Of a stretch of DNA of 64,000 nt, positions 1-10,434 are shown one piece after another. How positions within the stretch are numbered: the stretch's first letter is position 1; the number at the start of each line of letters is the position of its first letter. Source of the DNA: Cordylochernes scorpioides (taxonomy: Eukaryota > Arthropoda > Arachnida > Pseudoscorpiones > Chernetidae); NCBI GenBank assembly GCA_030710605.1, contig CP092879.1, positions 21,894,801 to 21,958,800 of the forward strand, given 5' to 3'. Under the pieces are notes generated by a model. The model saw nothing but the letters and a program-made list of their open reading frames with translations. It searched no databases and was not told the DNA's origin. The translations under genes were made by a program, and so were the position numbers.

Positions 1-2
1 AC

Positions 3-856
3 TCCCGATATACATGCTAAAAGGTACAACTTCCTTAAGTTTTGTCCATAAGTGTCCACCTAGTACAGACCATGTGTTGGAAATCAAGTCTACACACTTA
101 GAAAGCAGAGTGACTTCTTTGAACTTGCAGGATTCCAGAATACCACTTGGTTATTTGCACTCACTGCTTAGGTTGGACTTGGAAAATTGAACCAAGCGTT
201 TGAGGTAATTTAAGATTTTTTAAATGATATCATTGTGCAGAAGCGCATTCTCAATGTTCTCATTCAAAATCCTGATTCCAGGGTGCAAAAGATTTAATAG
301 TGTGTGATGTTTTGGTAACAGCATTGTTACCATCAGACAAAGAAATAAAATCTAAATCCAGATTGTATGATTCGAAGATGATAGTAACAATGCTGTTACT
401 GAAATGTCACACACTATTAAATTATAGGGATTAGGTCTTATTTTCTTGTATCTATAATCTATAATCCAAATTGTGCTTTATCAATACCAATCACCAGTTT
501 TCACAGGTTAATGTGGCTCATTCAGCAATTATGTTCTTGGATTCTGAAACATTTAAAATCCCAAGTTGAACATTTTGATATATATTTCTGAGATAATCTG
601 ACCACAGAGCTAAAATAGATTTTTAAGGAAAACTTCTGGTAATGTTGGGTCCTCAAATTGGATAAAATGAGACAATTCTGGCTTTCACAAGAGATAAAGT
701 GGCAGGTTGTCCAAAGCAACAAAACCTCCCATTGGTGACTTCTAATTAAAGTCCACCACGAGTAAATCACCTTTGTAATAACAAGAATGACCTAAAATGA
801 GCTACACTCATGGACAAAACTTAAGGAAGTTGTACCTTTTAGCATGTATATCGGGA
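3..856. repeat. Inverted pair of Tc1-like ends
   Basis: Positions 3-50 are the reverse complement of 809-856, 48 bp with no mismatch that I can see. The arms contain AACTTCCTTAAGTTTTGTCC, which resembles the ends of Tc1-type transposons. No transposase frame lies between the arms; the only long frame there (522-770) matches nothing I know. This is either a non-autonomous TIR element or two elements that landed head to head. The interior holds a separate fold-back at 291-412. Confidence 0.6.
291..412. repeat. Fold-back with degenerate hammerhead-like arms
   Basis: Two opposed copies of a short motif, TAATAGTGTGTGAYGTTTYGGTAACA-like on the left and its complement on the right, face each other around a spacer near 345-370. 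Each copy has a GTAACA..TGTTAC hairpin next to a GAAA-like tract and GTCACACAC. The same unit recurs at 1980-2022, 3800-3835, 20405-20450 and 20725-20765. It resembles the ribozyme region of PLE terminal repeats but the core here is damaged. Confidence 0.45.
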
Positions 857-1007
857 TTCAGACAATAACTCTGAAAGATATTTGATACACAGTGACCTTA
901 GACTACCACACAAGGCAGCCAAGCAAACAAAATGGCCTGTCTCCTTCAAAAAAAAAAGACAACCAGTGTCAAGATTTTCCACTTCCCTAAGTTTTGTCAA
1001 TGTGTAT
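803..1007. repeat. Short Tc1-like MITE
   Basis: The left end begins TACACTCATGGACAAAACTT and the right end is its imperfect reverse complement (982-1007, with CCCTAAGTTTTGTCAATGTG). TA dinucleotides at the outer edges fit a Tc1/mariner target duplication. There is no coding capacity in 205 bp. It shares its left terminus with the right arm of the 3-856 inverted repeat, so the two features overlap. Confidence 0.45.
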
Positions 1008-1089
1008 AACAACCGTCATTAAAAGACCACCTCCTTAAAGACATGTTGCGTCATCGATATGTAAACATTCTGTCAGTAGCTGGACTTAC

Positions 1090-1859
1090 TGTATCTCAAG
1101 CTGCCTTTGCAGAGTTCTGCGGAGAGATCATCCACCGGTGGTTGGTTCTGGAGCCATTCTTGGTAGGCTTGAGATGCTTGCTTCCTGCGCTGGCTCTTCA
1201 CTTGTTCTTCCTCTTGGCAGGCAATCTCCATTCGCTGGGATTCCTCTACACATGATGGCAGTTAGACCTCCCTCATGGCACAGACAGCTGGGGAGAACAA
1301 AATACCTAGTCCTGTAATAGGTGTACTAAGAATAAAAAAAAAAAAAACTGTCCTAGCAAAAGCTGTTCAACTCCATAGATATGGCTAGCTCTGAGAGTGC
1401 TATTAAATCCCAACAGGCAAACACTAGTTTAAAATATGAATAAAATGTTATCATACCAAGCAGCTGGAGTTGTTTTTTCTCACACCAGGCCTTAAAATTA
1501 TCCTGGCTTTGAGATCGAACCCTAGCTTTCTTCTGGGCTGCCTCCTCCCTGGCTTGTAGCTCTGCCACCTGTTCTGCCGTCTGCTGGCTCGCCTTCAAGA
1601 CATCCTTCTTCTTGAGCCAATCTTCAAAGCTGAGTCCGGCCAGCTGAGGTTTGGGTGATGCAGCCTTGGGTCTGGAAGTGCTCCGCCGAAGTTTTTCTTT
1701 CTCCAGCAGCCATACTTGCCAGGCTGAGAGATCATCTTGACTCTGAGATTTCTCAGAAATCTCTTGTCCGCTGTCCTCGCCTGGACTCTGGGACAGGATG
1801 GAACTCCTCATGGTGGTGGATTCCCAGGTGTCATCCTCATAGTAGTGTCCTTCCGTCAT
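1090..1859 (-). CDS. CCDC34-like coiled-coil protein, two exons (partial)
   Basis: This is a host gene read right to left. Exon 1 runs 1859 to 1457 and starts at an ATG with an in-frame TGA 30 nt upstream. It ends at a GTATGA splice donor. A 211-bp intron (1246-1456) ends in TGTGTAG, and exon 2 runs 1245 to 1090, ending at a strong GTAAGT donor. The reading frame continues exactly across the junction. Exon 1 encodes repeated W-x2-WL or x-W-L motifs in charged sequence (AWQVWLLEKEKLRR, FEDWLKKKD, FKAWCEKKQ). Exon 2 encodes a strongly charged helix ending AYQEWLQNQ. That spacing of aromatic-W-L motifs in a coiled coil is what I know from CCDC34-family (DUF4207) proteins, which are linked to cilia and flagella. 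Later exons should lie left of the window. An upstream 5' exon is possible, because TAG just before GAGTCC could be an acceptor. I am sure of the exons and less sure of the family. Confidence 0.6.
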
Positions 1860-1904
1860 GGCCCCAGCTGGACTCCTAGTACACAGTCATAGTAACACTC
1901 ATTA

Positions 1905-2252
1905 CTATGATAAAGCACAATTTGGATTATAGATTATAGCTACAAGAAAATAAGACCTAATCTAAATAGATTAAGAGTATGTGACATTTCTGTAACAGCG
2001 TTGTTACCATCATCAGACCAAAGAATAAATGAGAAAAAATATCACAGCATGTTCTTAGATATAAATTGATTGTGTGTTTTGAATTTTAAAATTTTTAGAA
2101 CATGCTGCGATATTTTTTCTCATTTATTCTTTTGTATGATGTTGGTAACAACGCTGTTACCAAAATGTCATTAACTATTTATTTATTTGGATTTGGTCTT
2201 ATTTTCTTGTAGCTATTCATTATTATATTATATTGTGCATTAGTGTGCCAAC
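1905..2252. repeat. PLE-related fold-back repeat
   Basis: Left arm (about 1905-2060) and right arm (about 2095-2252) are diverged reverse complements. They share the AT-rich tail AAAGCACAATTTGGATTATA, the GTAACA..TGTTAC hairpin and GAGAAAAAATATC. It sits directly 5' of the host exon. It belongs to the same family as the repeats at 3596-3850, 5036-5090 and 20405-20845. Inside it lies a well preserved hammerhead-like motif on the minus strand. Confidence 0.5.
1980..2022 (-). ncRNA. Hammerhead-ribozyme-like motif (family i)
   Basis: On the minus strand the order is CTGATGA (2016-2010), a hairpin GTAAC-loop-GTTAC, then GAAA (1990-1987), then TG-TC and ACAC. This is the type I hammerhead order: core box, stem II, GAAA, a minimal stem III, then a UH cleavage site. 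PLE terminal repeats are known to carry such minimal hammerheads. Stem I is short here (TGGT against ACAT gives few pairs), so activity is uncertain. Confidence 0.45.
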
Positions 2253-2270
2253 AAAACAGCCAAATGCATA

Positions 2271-3589
2271 CGAGGTGTGTTCAAAAAGTATCGCGACTTT
2301 TGAATTTTCGCGGGTTATGTATATTCGAATTTCAATCTTTTTGTGGCTTTATGTTGGTACTCATGTCTTTCACTCATGCCGACAAGCTCGGCCATTTTGA
2401 ATGTTCACTTAATTGTTGACAGCTGCTTTGCTTGCAGGTGTTTTGGATCGTCTTCGATTTTTACCTATTAAAAAAATGGATCAAAGAACCTGTATCAAAT
2501 TTTGTGTGAAAAACGAAATTAAGTGCGCGGATGCATTCCGAATGTTGACTGTGGCATACGGAGAAGCTACCTTGGACCGAAGCAACGTTTATCGGTGGTA
2601 CAAAATGTTCTCAGAAGGCCGAGAAGATGTGAACGACGAAGAGCGTGCCGGACGCCCGAGCACTTCAACAACAGACGAAAAAATTAATGAAGTGGAGAAA
2701 ATGATATTGGCCAATCGTCGAATCACCGTTAGAGAAGTTGCTGAGGACCTAAACATATCGATTGGCTCGTGCCATTCGATTTTTATCAATGATTTGGGCA
2801 TAACACGGGTCGCCGCGAAATTCGTAACAAAATTGCTCAATTGCGACCAAAAACAGCATCGCATGAACATTGCTAATGAGATGTTGGACTCTGTCCGCGA
2901 CGACCTAAATTTGCTCCAGAGGGTCATAACTGGTGACGAAGCGTGGGTTTATGGTTATGACGTGGAAACCAAAGCTCAATCATCTCAATGGAAGCTGCCA
3001 CACGAACCAAGACCGAAAAAAGCGCGCCAAGTTCGGTCGAATGTGAAAGTTTTGCTGACAGTTTTCTTCGGTTGCAGGGGCGTGGTGCATCATGAGTTCT
3101 TGCCACAGGGTAGAACGGTCAATAAGGAATATTACCTACAAGTTATGCGCAATTTGCGTGAAGCAATCTGCCAGAAACGCCGGGATTTGTGGAAGAACAA
3201 AAATTGGCTTTTGCACCACGATAACGCCTCTGCTCACACATCGTTGCTTGTGCGCGACTTTTTGGCCAAAACAACACACTAATGATGCCGCAGCCACCAT
3301 ATTCCCCAGATCTGGCCCCCTGTGACTTTTTCTTGTCCCCTAAACTGAAGAGGCCCATGAAAGGACGACGTTATGCTATGCTTGACGAGATAAAGACGGC
3401 ATCGAAGGAGGAGCTGAAAAAGATTTTTAAAAATGATTTTTTGAAGTGCTTCGAAGATTGGAAAAACTGTTGGCACAAGTGTATAATATCTCATGGGGAT
3501 TACTTTGAAGGGGACAAAATAGGTATTCATGAATAAATAAATAATTTTTGAAAAACACAAAAGTCGCGATACTTTTTGAACACACCTCA
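2271..3589 (+). mobile_element. Mariner transposon 1
   Basis: A 1319-bp element flanked by TA on both sides (2269-2270 and 3590-3591). The terminal inverted repeats of about 30 bp begin CGAGGTGTGTTCAAAAAGTA on the left and end in the complementary CACACCTC on the right. It contains one transposase gene in the usual position. Length, TA target and TIRs all match the mariner family. It is one frameshift away from a complete copy. Confidence 0.95.
2476..3536 (+). pseudogene. Mariner transposase 1, one frameshift
   Basis: Transposase that cuts and pastes its own element. I place the start at the ATG at 2476 (MDQRTCIKFCVKNE), although the frame is open slightly upstream. The N-terminal half holds two helix-turn-helix regions, with RWYKMFSEGRE and GRPSTSTT between them. 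The catalytic triad is complete: TGDEAW, then HHDNASAH, then APCDFF. The last two aspartates are 34 residues apart once the frames are aligned, which is the DD34D signature. A single-base loss in the A-run near 3270 ends the first frame at 3282. The C-terminus continues in another frame (3282-3536) with SPDLAPCDFF and GDYFEGD. No other break is visible. Confidence 0.9.
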
Positions 3590-4019
3590 TATTACAGGAG
3601 TATGGTAGATTAAAGTGGTGAAACCTCTGGGAGGGTTGGTACATCACTAATGGCCCTACCATTAATTTATCATTGCAGTAGAAAATTATTTTATTTTAAA
3701 AAGAATCATACAATCACGCCAAAAATTTTCAATTTCTTATTCTTTACTAGAAATGGTAAGGTGGAATTTGAATTATAGATTACAAACATGAGGTAACAAC
3801 ACCAAATACAGCATTGTTACCATCTTCAGACAAAAGTACTAAATAAGAAAACAGTGTTTTAAATAGTTTGCATGCTAGTCCTACTTATGTTGTAAACTAT
3901 AGTTTCTCTATGTGTAAGTTTTTATATAAACGTAGGGGGTATACTAATGTTATTAATTGTATGTTAGATTCACAGAAAATTGATATATAAAATTATATTG
4001 AATAGATAGTGAAAGAATT

Positions 4020-4330
4020 GGTCTTCTTCTTTCTTATCTCTGAAGTAGAAAGCATCTGCCTTTGTCACTAAGGCTGAGAGCACTACTCAGTGGCAGGCCG
4101 ACTTAGCTCCAATATGAAATGGCCACCCCTGACATGAGGAACAGACGCCATGTGCAGCCGCTCCTAACATGGAGTACAAACGCTGATAATCCTGTATCCC
4201 TGGATTAGGAGCCCTTACAAGATACTATCAGCTAGGCCAGCTGAGCCCAGGTTTTTTAGTGAGCTTGTTACTGCTCCCCCTCCTCCTTTTTCATCCGGGC
4301 TTGGGACCGGCAAAGACCGAGTTAGGTATA
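4020..4330. other. GC-richer unassigned block
   Basis: This block stands out from its AT-rich surroundings. It contains CATCCGGGCTTGGGACCGGC at 4292-4311 and several short GC-rich words. A short frame (4259-4513) runs through it into the hairpin arm. I find no tRNA cloverleaf, splice-site pair or protein motif. It may be the body of a decayed retroelement. Confidence 0.3.
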
Positions 4331-4372
4331 TTAGTCAATGCTCTTATATATGCAACTTTTACACGCATTGCT

Positions 4373-4750
4373 GATACAGTTATAAGAAACATAGATCGAC
4401 ACACACAACTTGAGAATACGATGGAAAACACTGTAAAATCTGTCTCAAAGAATTCTGAAAGGACCCAAGAAATTGAGAAAAGAATAAAATTCACAGATAT
4501 GAAAATGAAATAAAATAATTTTGTATTGAGTCGAAAAGAAATAAAATGAGAATTGGGTAAATTCACCCAATTCTCATTTTATTTCTTTTCGACTCAATAC
4601 AAAATTATTTTATTTCATTTTCATATCTGTGAATTTTATTCTTTTCTCAATTTCTTGGGTCCTTTCAGAATTCTTTGAGACAGATTTTACAGTGTTTTCC
4701 ATCGTATTCTCAAGTTGTGTGTGTCGATCTATGTTTCTTATAACTGTATC
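4373..4750. repeat. Perfect 186-bp inverted repeat, 6-nt loop
   Basis: 4373-4558 and 4565-4750 are exact reverse complements as far as I can read, separated by AAATTC. There are no terminal features of a known transposon family and no target duplication. Perfect arms this long imply very recent formation, or ongoing correction between the arms. Confidence 0.85.
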
Positions 4751-5339
4751 AAAAATAAAATAATTCATTCCATATAGTTGATTCAAAATACTTTTTCCAA
4801 GAGTTTATCTTTAGTATCGGTATAAAAGTAAAACAACTCAATGCAATATCGCAGCGGTATAGTAAATTAAACTGGTGAAATTGCTCGGAGGGTTCATCAC
4901 TTATGAGCCAGGACCTCCCATTAATCAATGGAGTAAGGGCAGTATAGAAAATTGATTATGAAAAGAATCATACATGTCAAAAATAGTTTAAACCTCATAA
5001 TCTAAGGTTGGTAGAGTTATTGAAATATAATGATAAGACACAATTTGTATTATAGATTATAAACACATGGTAATAAGACCAAATCAAATAAATTAATAAA
5101 TGTATAAATTTATGTACATTTTATATACTCCTATAGAATAGCAGGGACGCCTGGAAGCTTAAGATTGCATTAATAAAAAGAAACACATCTCCAGAAACTG
5201 TTTTTTTTTTTTTTTTGTATCTTATACATGTATAAATACAGAGGCCCGAGAGAAAAGTAAAACCAATCAGTGAACAAATAAGACATTATAAAGTTAAAAG
5301 AGAAAACGAAAATATAGCGTGGTGAGTTTCTTTTTATTA

Positions 5340-5382
5340 AAATTACAAGCTTTCAAGCAAAATGCTTTTCATCAGGTAATCC
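5340..5382 (-). ncRNA. Mirror copy of the family ii hammerhead
   Basis: Reverse complement of 5397-5439 in the opposite arm: core complement TCATCAG at 5369-5375, GAAA complement TTTC, same stems. It could fold and cleave in a minus-strand transcript. In a transcript crossing both arms, the long hairpin would compete with ribozyme folding. Confidence 0.55.
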
Positions 5383-5396
5383 AAGAAAAAATATGC

Positions 5397-5439
5397 GGAT
5401 TACCTGATGAAAAGCATTTTGCTTGAAAGCTTGTAATTT
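5397..5439 (+). ncRNA. Hammerhead-ribozyme-like motif (family ii)
   Basis: The canonical core CTGATGA is at 5404-5410. Stem II is AAGC-ATTTT-GCTT, followed by GAAA (5425-5428) and GCTT. Stem I is formed by GGATTAC before the core and GTAATTT after the predicted UH site, five Watson-Crick pairs plus wobbles. This is the best hammerhead fold in the window. It has the very short stem III typical of PLE hammerheads. Confidence 0.6.
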
Positions 5440-5480
5440 TAATAAAAAGAAACTCGCCACGCTATATTTTCGTTTTCTCT

Positions 5481-6412
5481 TTTTACTTTTAAAACGTGGC
5501 TAAAGTATGCCTGATCCTAACATTATAAAGTCTTATAATTGCCTAGCGACAGAAATGACTATCTCACCCATTTAGTTTTTGCAAATTTAGTTTATAGAAT
5601 AAACCACAATACCAGTTTTTCCCAAATTCGGACAATTAACCAACCTTTTAAACTGGGAATGTAACTCGTAATTCCTGCTACCAACCAACCAAAGCGGCAA
5701 TTGCATATAGGGCTTATATGTAAATACATCATTTGTTTTCCTTTAGTGTTGAATTTATGTAAATTTGGGATTTTAAAATATTACCTGAATTATGTTAGAT
5801 GTTCTCCCTTGATTACATGCATCAAAGACAAACGTGAATTTAACAAAATGGAAATATCTTTATTTACGGGGCTACTAAAAAGATTTAACAAACCAGAATT
5901 TAACAAAATGGATTTTTGAAATTATTTTATAGAATAAAAACAAACCGCGTGACTAAATATATTACCAGATTTTTTTTTTTTAATTTGAAATAAATATTAT
6001 TCTTATTTAAAAAATCTACTTTAAAAAATATTTTTTAAATATTTTTTTAATGTGTATCGCATTGCTAATTCTATTTATTCATTTTGAGCGAATATCGTAT
6101 TTCAATAGAAGTTATAAATGGTGTTTTTTCATCAATTTGTGTGATTATTTTTTATTCCACTTCTTTTAAGTAAGTGTATTAATTATAGACCCTTTCCATT
6201 TGAGAGTGGATTTTAGACACATACAGGTGAAATCTTTAATTTTTTTTTTCTCCAGTAGAAGTGGAGAAATGCTCGATATTGGTAAAATAGTAATAAAATT
6301 TTAAAAGAAACCTTTCCCCTCAGATTTAGGGTTTTTAGTATTTTATCCAGGTAATTATATAAACTATGCCTTTCTTTGCTTGGAATTTGGAAGTATTGGG
6401 TTTTGGTGGTTA
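5481..6412. other. AT-rich flank of element B
   Basis: I see no supported gene. The frame at 5701-5919 has no recognisable motif. Homopolymer T runs and the repeated word AGAATTTAACAAAATGGA (twice near 5840-5910) are the only structure. It ends in GTTA (6409-6412), the left copy of element B's target duplication, and continues at 38547. Confidence 0.6.
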
Positions 6413-6838
6413 TGTTGGGTCGTTTTCTTATGTCCTATTTGAGGACATCTCGACCTTAAACCTTGCTTAGCTCAGTAACAACAATGTTTAATTATATACC
6501 AACATGAGTTAAAATTAGGTACACACATGGAAGGATATAGCAAACACCATAGAAGGTCCTTGCATTTTGTTTCAGGGTAAAGCATTACAAACACACTTTT
6601 AAAATAATAAAACATGAGTTTTTATTTTTTTTCTCGATCGTTTTTACAAACTTTCATTTGCAGACAAATTTGAATAGGCATAAGGTTCATTATAGCAAAT
6701 TATAAGATTCATGCAAGATAAGAAATTACCTATTAAATAAAACTATGGGCATGTCTTTTGACATATAGAACGTGCCCTTAACACAAACACACCTTTAAAA
6801 TAGTGAAGCATGGGTTTTTATTCTATCTCGATAGACCT
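6413..6838 (-). repeat. Element B left LTR, outer part
   Basis: First 426 bp of B's left LTR (its 3' LTR in element sense). It matches 37240-37665 of the right LTR with few substitutions, for example CTTGCATTTTG against CATGCATTTTG. It is cut by element A directly after ACCT (6835-6838) and resumes at 18617. Confidence 0.9.
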
Positions 6839-8483
6839 TGTTGGGTTCCCGGTTTGGATAGTTGAAAAGGGAGGATACACGATGTGACTTATTAAAAGTT
6901 TCCTTACTTAAGTATATATATATATATAGCAATTTAGGCCAACAACCCCATGTATATAACCCGCAGCAAGACCTTAATGTTGTATAATAGCAGCACAGCT
7001 GTCAGTGATGCACTATCGGCATATGTCTTTACATCATCACATGTAATGCAATTTGTGCAAACAGGATAAATAAAATAAATAAAAAAAGAAAAGGGGGGAA
7101 AAACTCTGTAATTGATTAAGAGTTGAGCTAAAGCAAGGATCGAGCATATAATATTGTCAGAACAATGGTCTAAAGATGGAAACAGCCGCGACACTATTAT
7201 ACAATTTCATCAGACAACCCATGAAATCGTTATTAAATTGGGCAATCTATAAAACACTGAAACACAGACACTCGCGGCAATGTATGTGGCCGGTAATTTA
7301 TGGGAGACTTGATTATTAGTAACATTCCCTTCAAATAGGTAAGAAACATACAACATTTCATTTAAACAGTGGGAATAGCACCATAAGGCAAATTATGTAT
7401 GAAATAGGTAACAGAGGAAACAAGAAAATTTCTCTAGATATTTATTTAAATATCTTAAAATTTGGGAACATGTCTATACTGACGAGATATGCTATTTACA
7501 TAGTAAAATTTAGATAGAGGTGACCTGAAGTTACTTTATAGCCCTTTAGGGCCCATGCGAAATCTAGGTTGGCTACTACACAAAAGGGGGGGGGGGGGGA
7601 AGGCGCTAAGTCATAATGACAAATGGCTTACCTTTTCTCGAAAGTGCCGGCAAAGGTCTGGTCTCCTGTCTGCAGACAGTCCTTTCACTGAGCGACTCCG
7701 ATCGAATCCTGCCTTTTGGCAAAGAACCTTCTTTTATTCATCTCTCTCTCCATTTTCATTCGCCGAAAGAAACACCAATCAAAATGGCCAACGGCTCCAG
7801 TATCAATTTCATAGACGCCCCAGGCCTCATCAAAATAGAACATATAGTATTACCAAAACAAAAAATCTAAAGAGAGAAACAGCCACGGCACTAGTGTAAG
7901 ATTTCAGACTCCAGGCCTCTTCCATCAAAATAGAACATATAGTATTACCAAAACAAAAAAAATCTAAAGAGAGCAACAGCTACGGCGATAGTGTAAAATT
8001 TCAGACCCCAGGCCCCCCCTTCCACATGGATTGAAATACCATCCTCCCTTTTTCTCGGGACGATATATATATATCGCCCCCCCTCCGTCTTAGCTAAAAT
8101 CGACACAGGCCCCTTTTCACTTGAACTGTAATATAACGCCTTCCTTTCTCGGGGAGGATATTTTATAAGGTTCAGTCTTTAGAGATCTTCCTTCTCCATT
8201 TTCCCTTTTTTTTTTTTTTTTTTCTGGTCACCTTTACCTAAATTTTTGGTGAGGGGAATATATGTACATATGAAACAACAGTTTCCAGCTCGGATGTCTC
8301 TGGATGTCTTCTTCTTTACCAGGCATCAGCTTTCGGCATGGAAGTCTGGTGTCACCAAGTGTCTAAGTTTCTGGGCAAAAAAAATGGTCTGTAAGTCTAT
8401 GTGGGAGGGAAGCCATGTATCCATTTGATTTGATTATACATACGCCTTCTGTTGGGGTATGGTTACAAAAACGTGCCCCAACA
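6839..8483 (-). repeat. Element A LTR, left copy (3' LTR)
   Basis: 1645 bp. It aligns end to end with 16966-18612. I see length differences in homopolymers (a G-run near 7585 and a T-run near 8210) but no clear substitution. Short frames inside it (6934-7194, 7616-7870, 8246-8428) recur unchanged in the other LTR and are not genes. It contains two imperfect copies of a 90-bp unit near 7840-7990 (CATATAGTATTACCAAAACA). Confidence 0.92.
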
Positions 8484-8500
8484 ATCCTCCCCCTGCCAAG
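8484..8500 (-). promoter_or_regulatory. Polypurine tract of element A
   Basis: Read on the minus strand this is CTTGGCAGGGGGAGGAT followed directly by the LTR start TGTTGGG. A purine-rich tract abutting the 3' LTR primes plus-strand DNA synthesis in retroelements. Element B has the same tract at 19686-19703, which fixes the orientation of both. Confidence 0.7.
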
Positions 8501-9550
8501 TAATGGACAAATGCGTTTGTGCTATTCATTATTCATCTGCCTTTCATCAGTTACTATGAAAGCAGGCCCATTTCTAGCAAAATGCATTTTCCATTACTAG
8601 GTGAAGCCAGGTGTACCGAAACCTATAGGGAAGATAAGGCTAATCAAAATGATGGTATGCTATTCTAGATGTTTATTATTCCGAACATTAGTGGGCATTG
8701 TGCATCCTGGCAAAGGGGTTTTTATGTGTTATTATTCTGTCAGCACACTGTTATCAACATAGGTCATGGGGGACAGTCATATCATATGTATGGAAGTAAG
8801 CAAGGTCATCTGTCTTACCATTCATGGGTATATATACCACCCTTCCACTTTCTTCTTTGGCCTTGAGGAGTAGGCCCTCCTTGTGGTAAGTCCTCTCAAC
8901 CCCATCCTTGCCTCTTGTGGTGCTGGATTCATTGCTACCTTCTTTCTGCTAACAATACAGTTAGAACATTTCCCTATTACATATTATATATAAAAATTTG
9001 GGCGCCAAGAAGTCGTTTAGAAATAACTGACTAGTCCAACTCCTAAAACATGCCAGCATCTTTATTTAAGTACCAATCAAGACATTCGTGTGGTATAGTT
9101 ATACATATACAATCAAAGGAAAGGATAATTATAGTTAGCTGAAAGAAATATCTTGATACATAATGATTAGCCTATGACATGATGACTTTTGCTAAATAAA
9201 AAAAAAAGGTTACAGAAAACAAATTGTGAAAGTAATTATTAAATAAGGCGCGAAATATGTAATGATAAAATGAATCCTTCCATGTTATATGATGGGTATA
9301 ATATATATATTGAAGTAAAACATATCATGTAGATAGTGATTAAATATGTTAAGATATAAGTGATAAAAATCATCCCATGATAGATGACAAAGAAAACCAC
9401 TACAAAATTATATATGGTGACAAAATATATATAATTAAATATTTAATATAAATATTAATATCATGAATGTCAAAATAAAATTGTTGAAATGAATAGTATA
9501 TGACTATAATATAATATATATAATATAAAAATAATAACATATTGAAAAAA
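8501..9550. other. Element A, non-coding 3' internal region
   Basis: The first 500 bp are moderately GC-rich with no stable frame (8669-8866 has no known motif). GGGCGCCAAG occurs at 9000-9009, and the same word lies at 20074-20083 in element B. The remainder to 9550 is AT-rich with ATATAT runs. I see no gene. Confidence 0.5.
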
Positions 9551-10434
9551 AGAAATGTAAACATAATATATATTTGTGCGCTGAAGGTTCAAGGTTTAGT
9601 ATCTCAGTTAAGTTTTCAATCTTATTCAGTCTGGAATCACGAGTTGGTCACTGGGTAATATTCGTCTATCCCGATCCTACTGAAGGGTGTGTTTTCTCTT
9701 ATGTGTTAGATTCCTCAAATTACAATACTCTCTCAACCCAGATGGGAACGTCATTTAGAATCTTGGTCAAATGGAACATAGCCCAGACCTCTATTAAACT
9801 ACACAGTCCATTTAAATCTAGGGTGACAACCGTATGAAGAAAGCTCTCTGTTTGACAGAGAAACTAATCAACCTCTCCCATTTTGTTTGTGACTCCGTTT
9901 ACCTTGTCTCTGGGCTGTGTACAGTTCAGCTACCTCCCCCTTCCAAGAAATTCATATTACTTTCATCTACCAATATACTCCCTATTCATTGACCTGAACC
10001 CTATAAATCTACATCTTATAAATTTGAATTTTATCAATCTGAAATTTTGGTTCTTTTACAAATTCCTTCAGAATTCTACTCCCTGTATAACTGCTCTTAA
10101 TTCTACTGTTCTCAATACAACACTTCTAAAACTCTGACTCATTGGCTCGTTCTGGCGTCTCGTTCGCGGTCCTTATAGTTAACTAATACTTTAAAATCTT
10201 ATCCTATCATGGAACGAGTTTAAACTCGTTGAAGGTCCTAATAATTACTTATTCTGCCTCTCGAATCTGTCTTATACTCGAATTCATTCCAACAAAACGT
10301 ATGGCAGGGCGAATCCTTTATTAGAAGAAACTTCCGCTAGCTATGGGGGATCAAACTGGTACCAAAAAAAAAATTCAATAGACGGAAACTACTTCGTCTA
10401 GAATAACTGGGCAATCTCTGCCTACATGCCAATC

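Larger units (their letters stand above)
3596..5090. repeat. Direct-repeat pair of PLE-type terminal sequence
   Basis: Segments 3596-3850 and 4855-5090 are diverged direct repeats. Both run from AGATTAAAGTGGTGAAA-like sequence through GAAAAGAATCATACA to a tail with ATTATAGATTA. The first also keeps the hammerhead-like complement (3800-3835, TCTTCAGACAAAAG). Between them lie a GC-richer block (4020-4330) that I cannot assign and the perfect hairpin at 4373-4750. PLEs often have such direct terminal repeats, but no RT remains here. Confidence 0.4.
5300..5480. repeat. Inverted pair of hammerhead-bearing PLE ends
   Basis: Left arm 5300-5382 and right arm 5397-5480 are reverse complements with one mismatch (GGTGAG against CTCGCC). 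The arms carry an intact hammerhead-like core each. The outer flank AGAGAAAACGAAAATATAGC is shared. This is how two PLE terminal repeats look when joined head to head, a common by-product of PLE insertion. No PLE coding sequence is adjacent. Confidence 0.6.

Noticed and set aside
1043..1255. 70-codon plus-strand frame
   Set aside because: It is the antisense shadow of exon 2 of the CCDC34-like gene, which has phase-matched splice sites and continuing coiled-coil sequence.
5701..5919. 72-codon frame with repeated EFNKMEI/EFNKMDF
   Set aside because: The short internal duplication is a DNA repeat in AT-rich spacer, and there is no supporting motif.
6934..8600. Short frames (for example 86 and 84 codons) repeated exactly at 17061-18557
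   Set aside because: They lie in the two LTR copies of element A and are identical only because the LTRs are. No domain, poor composition.
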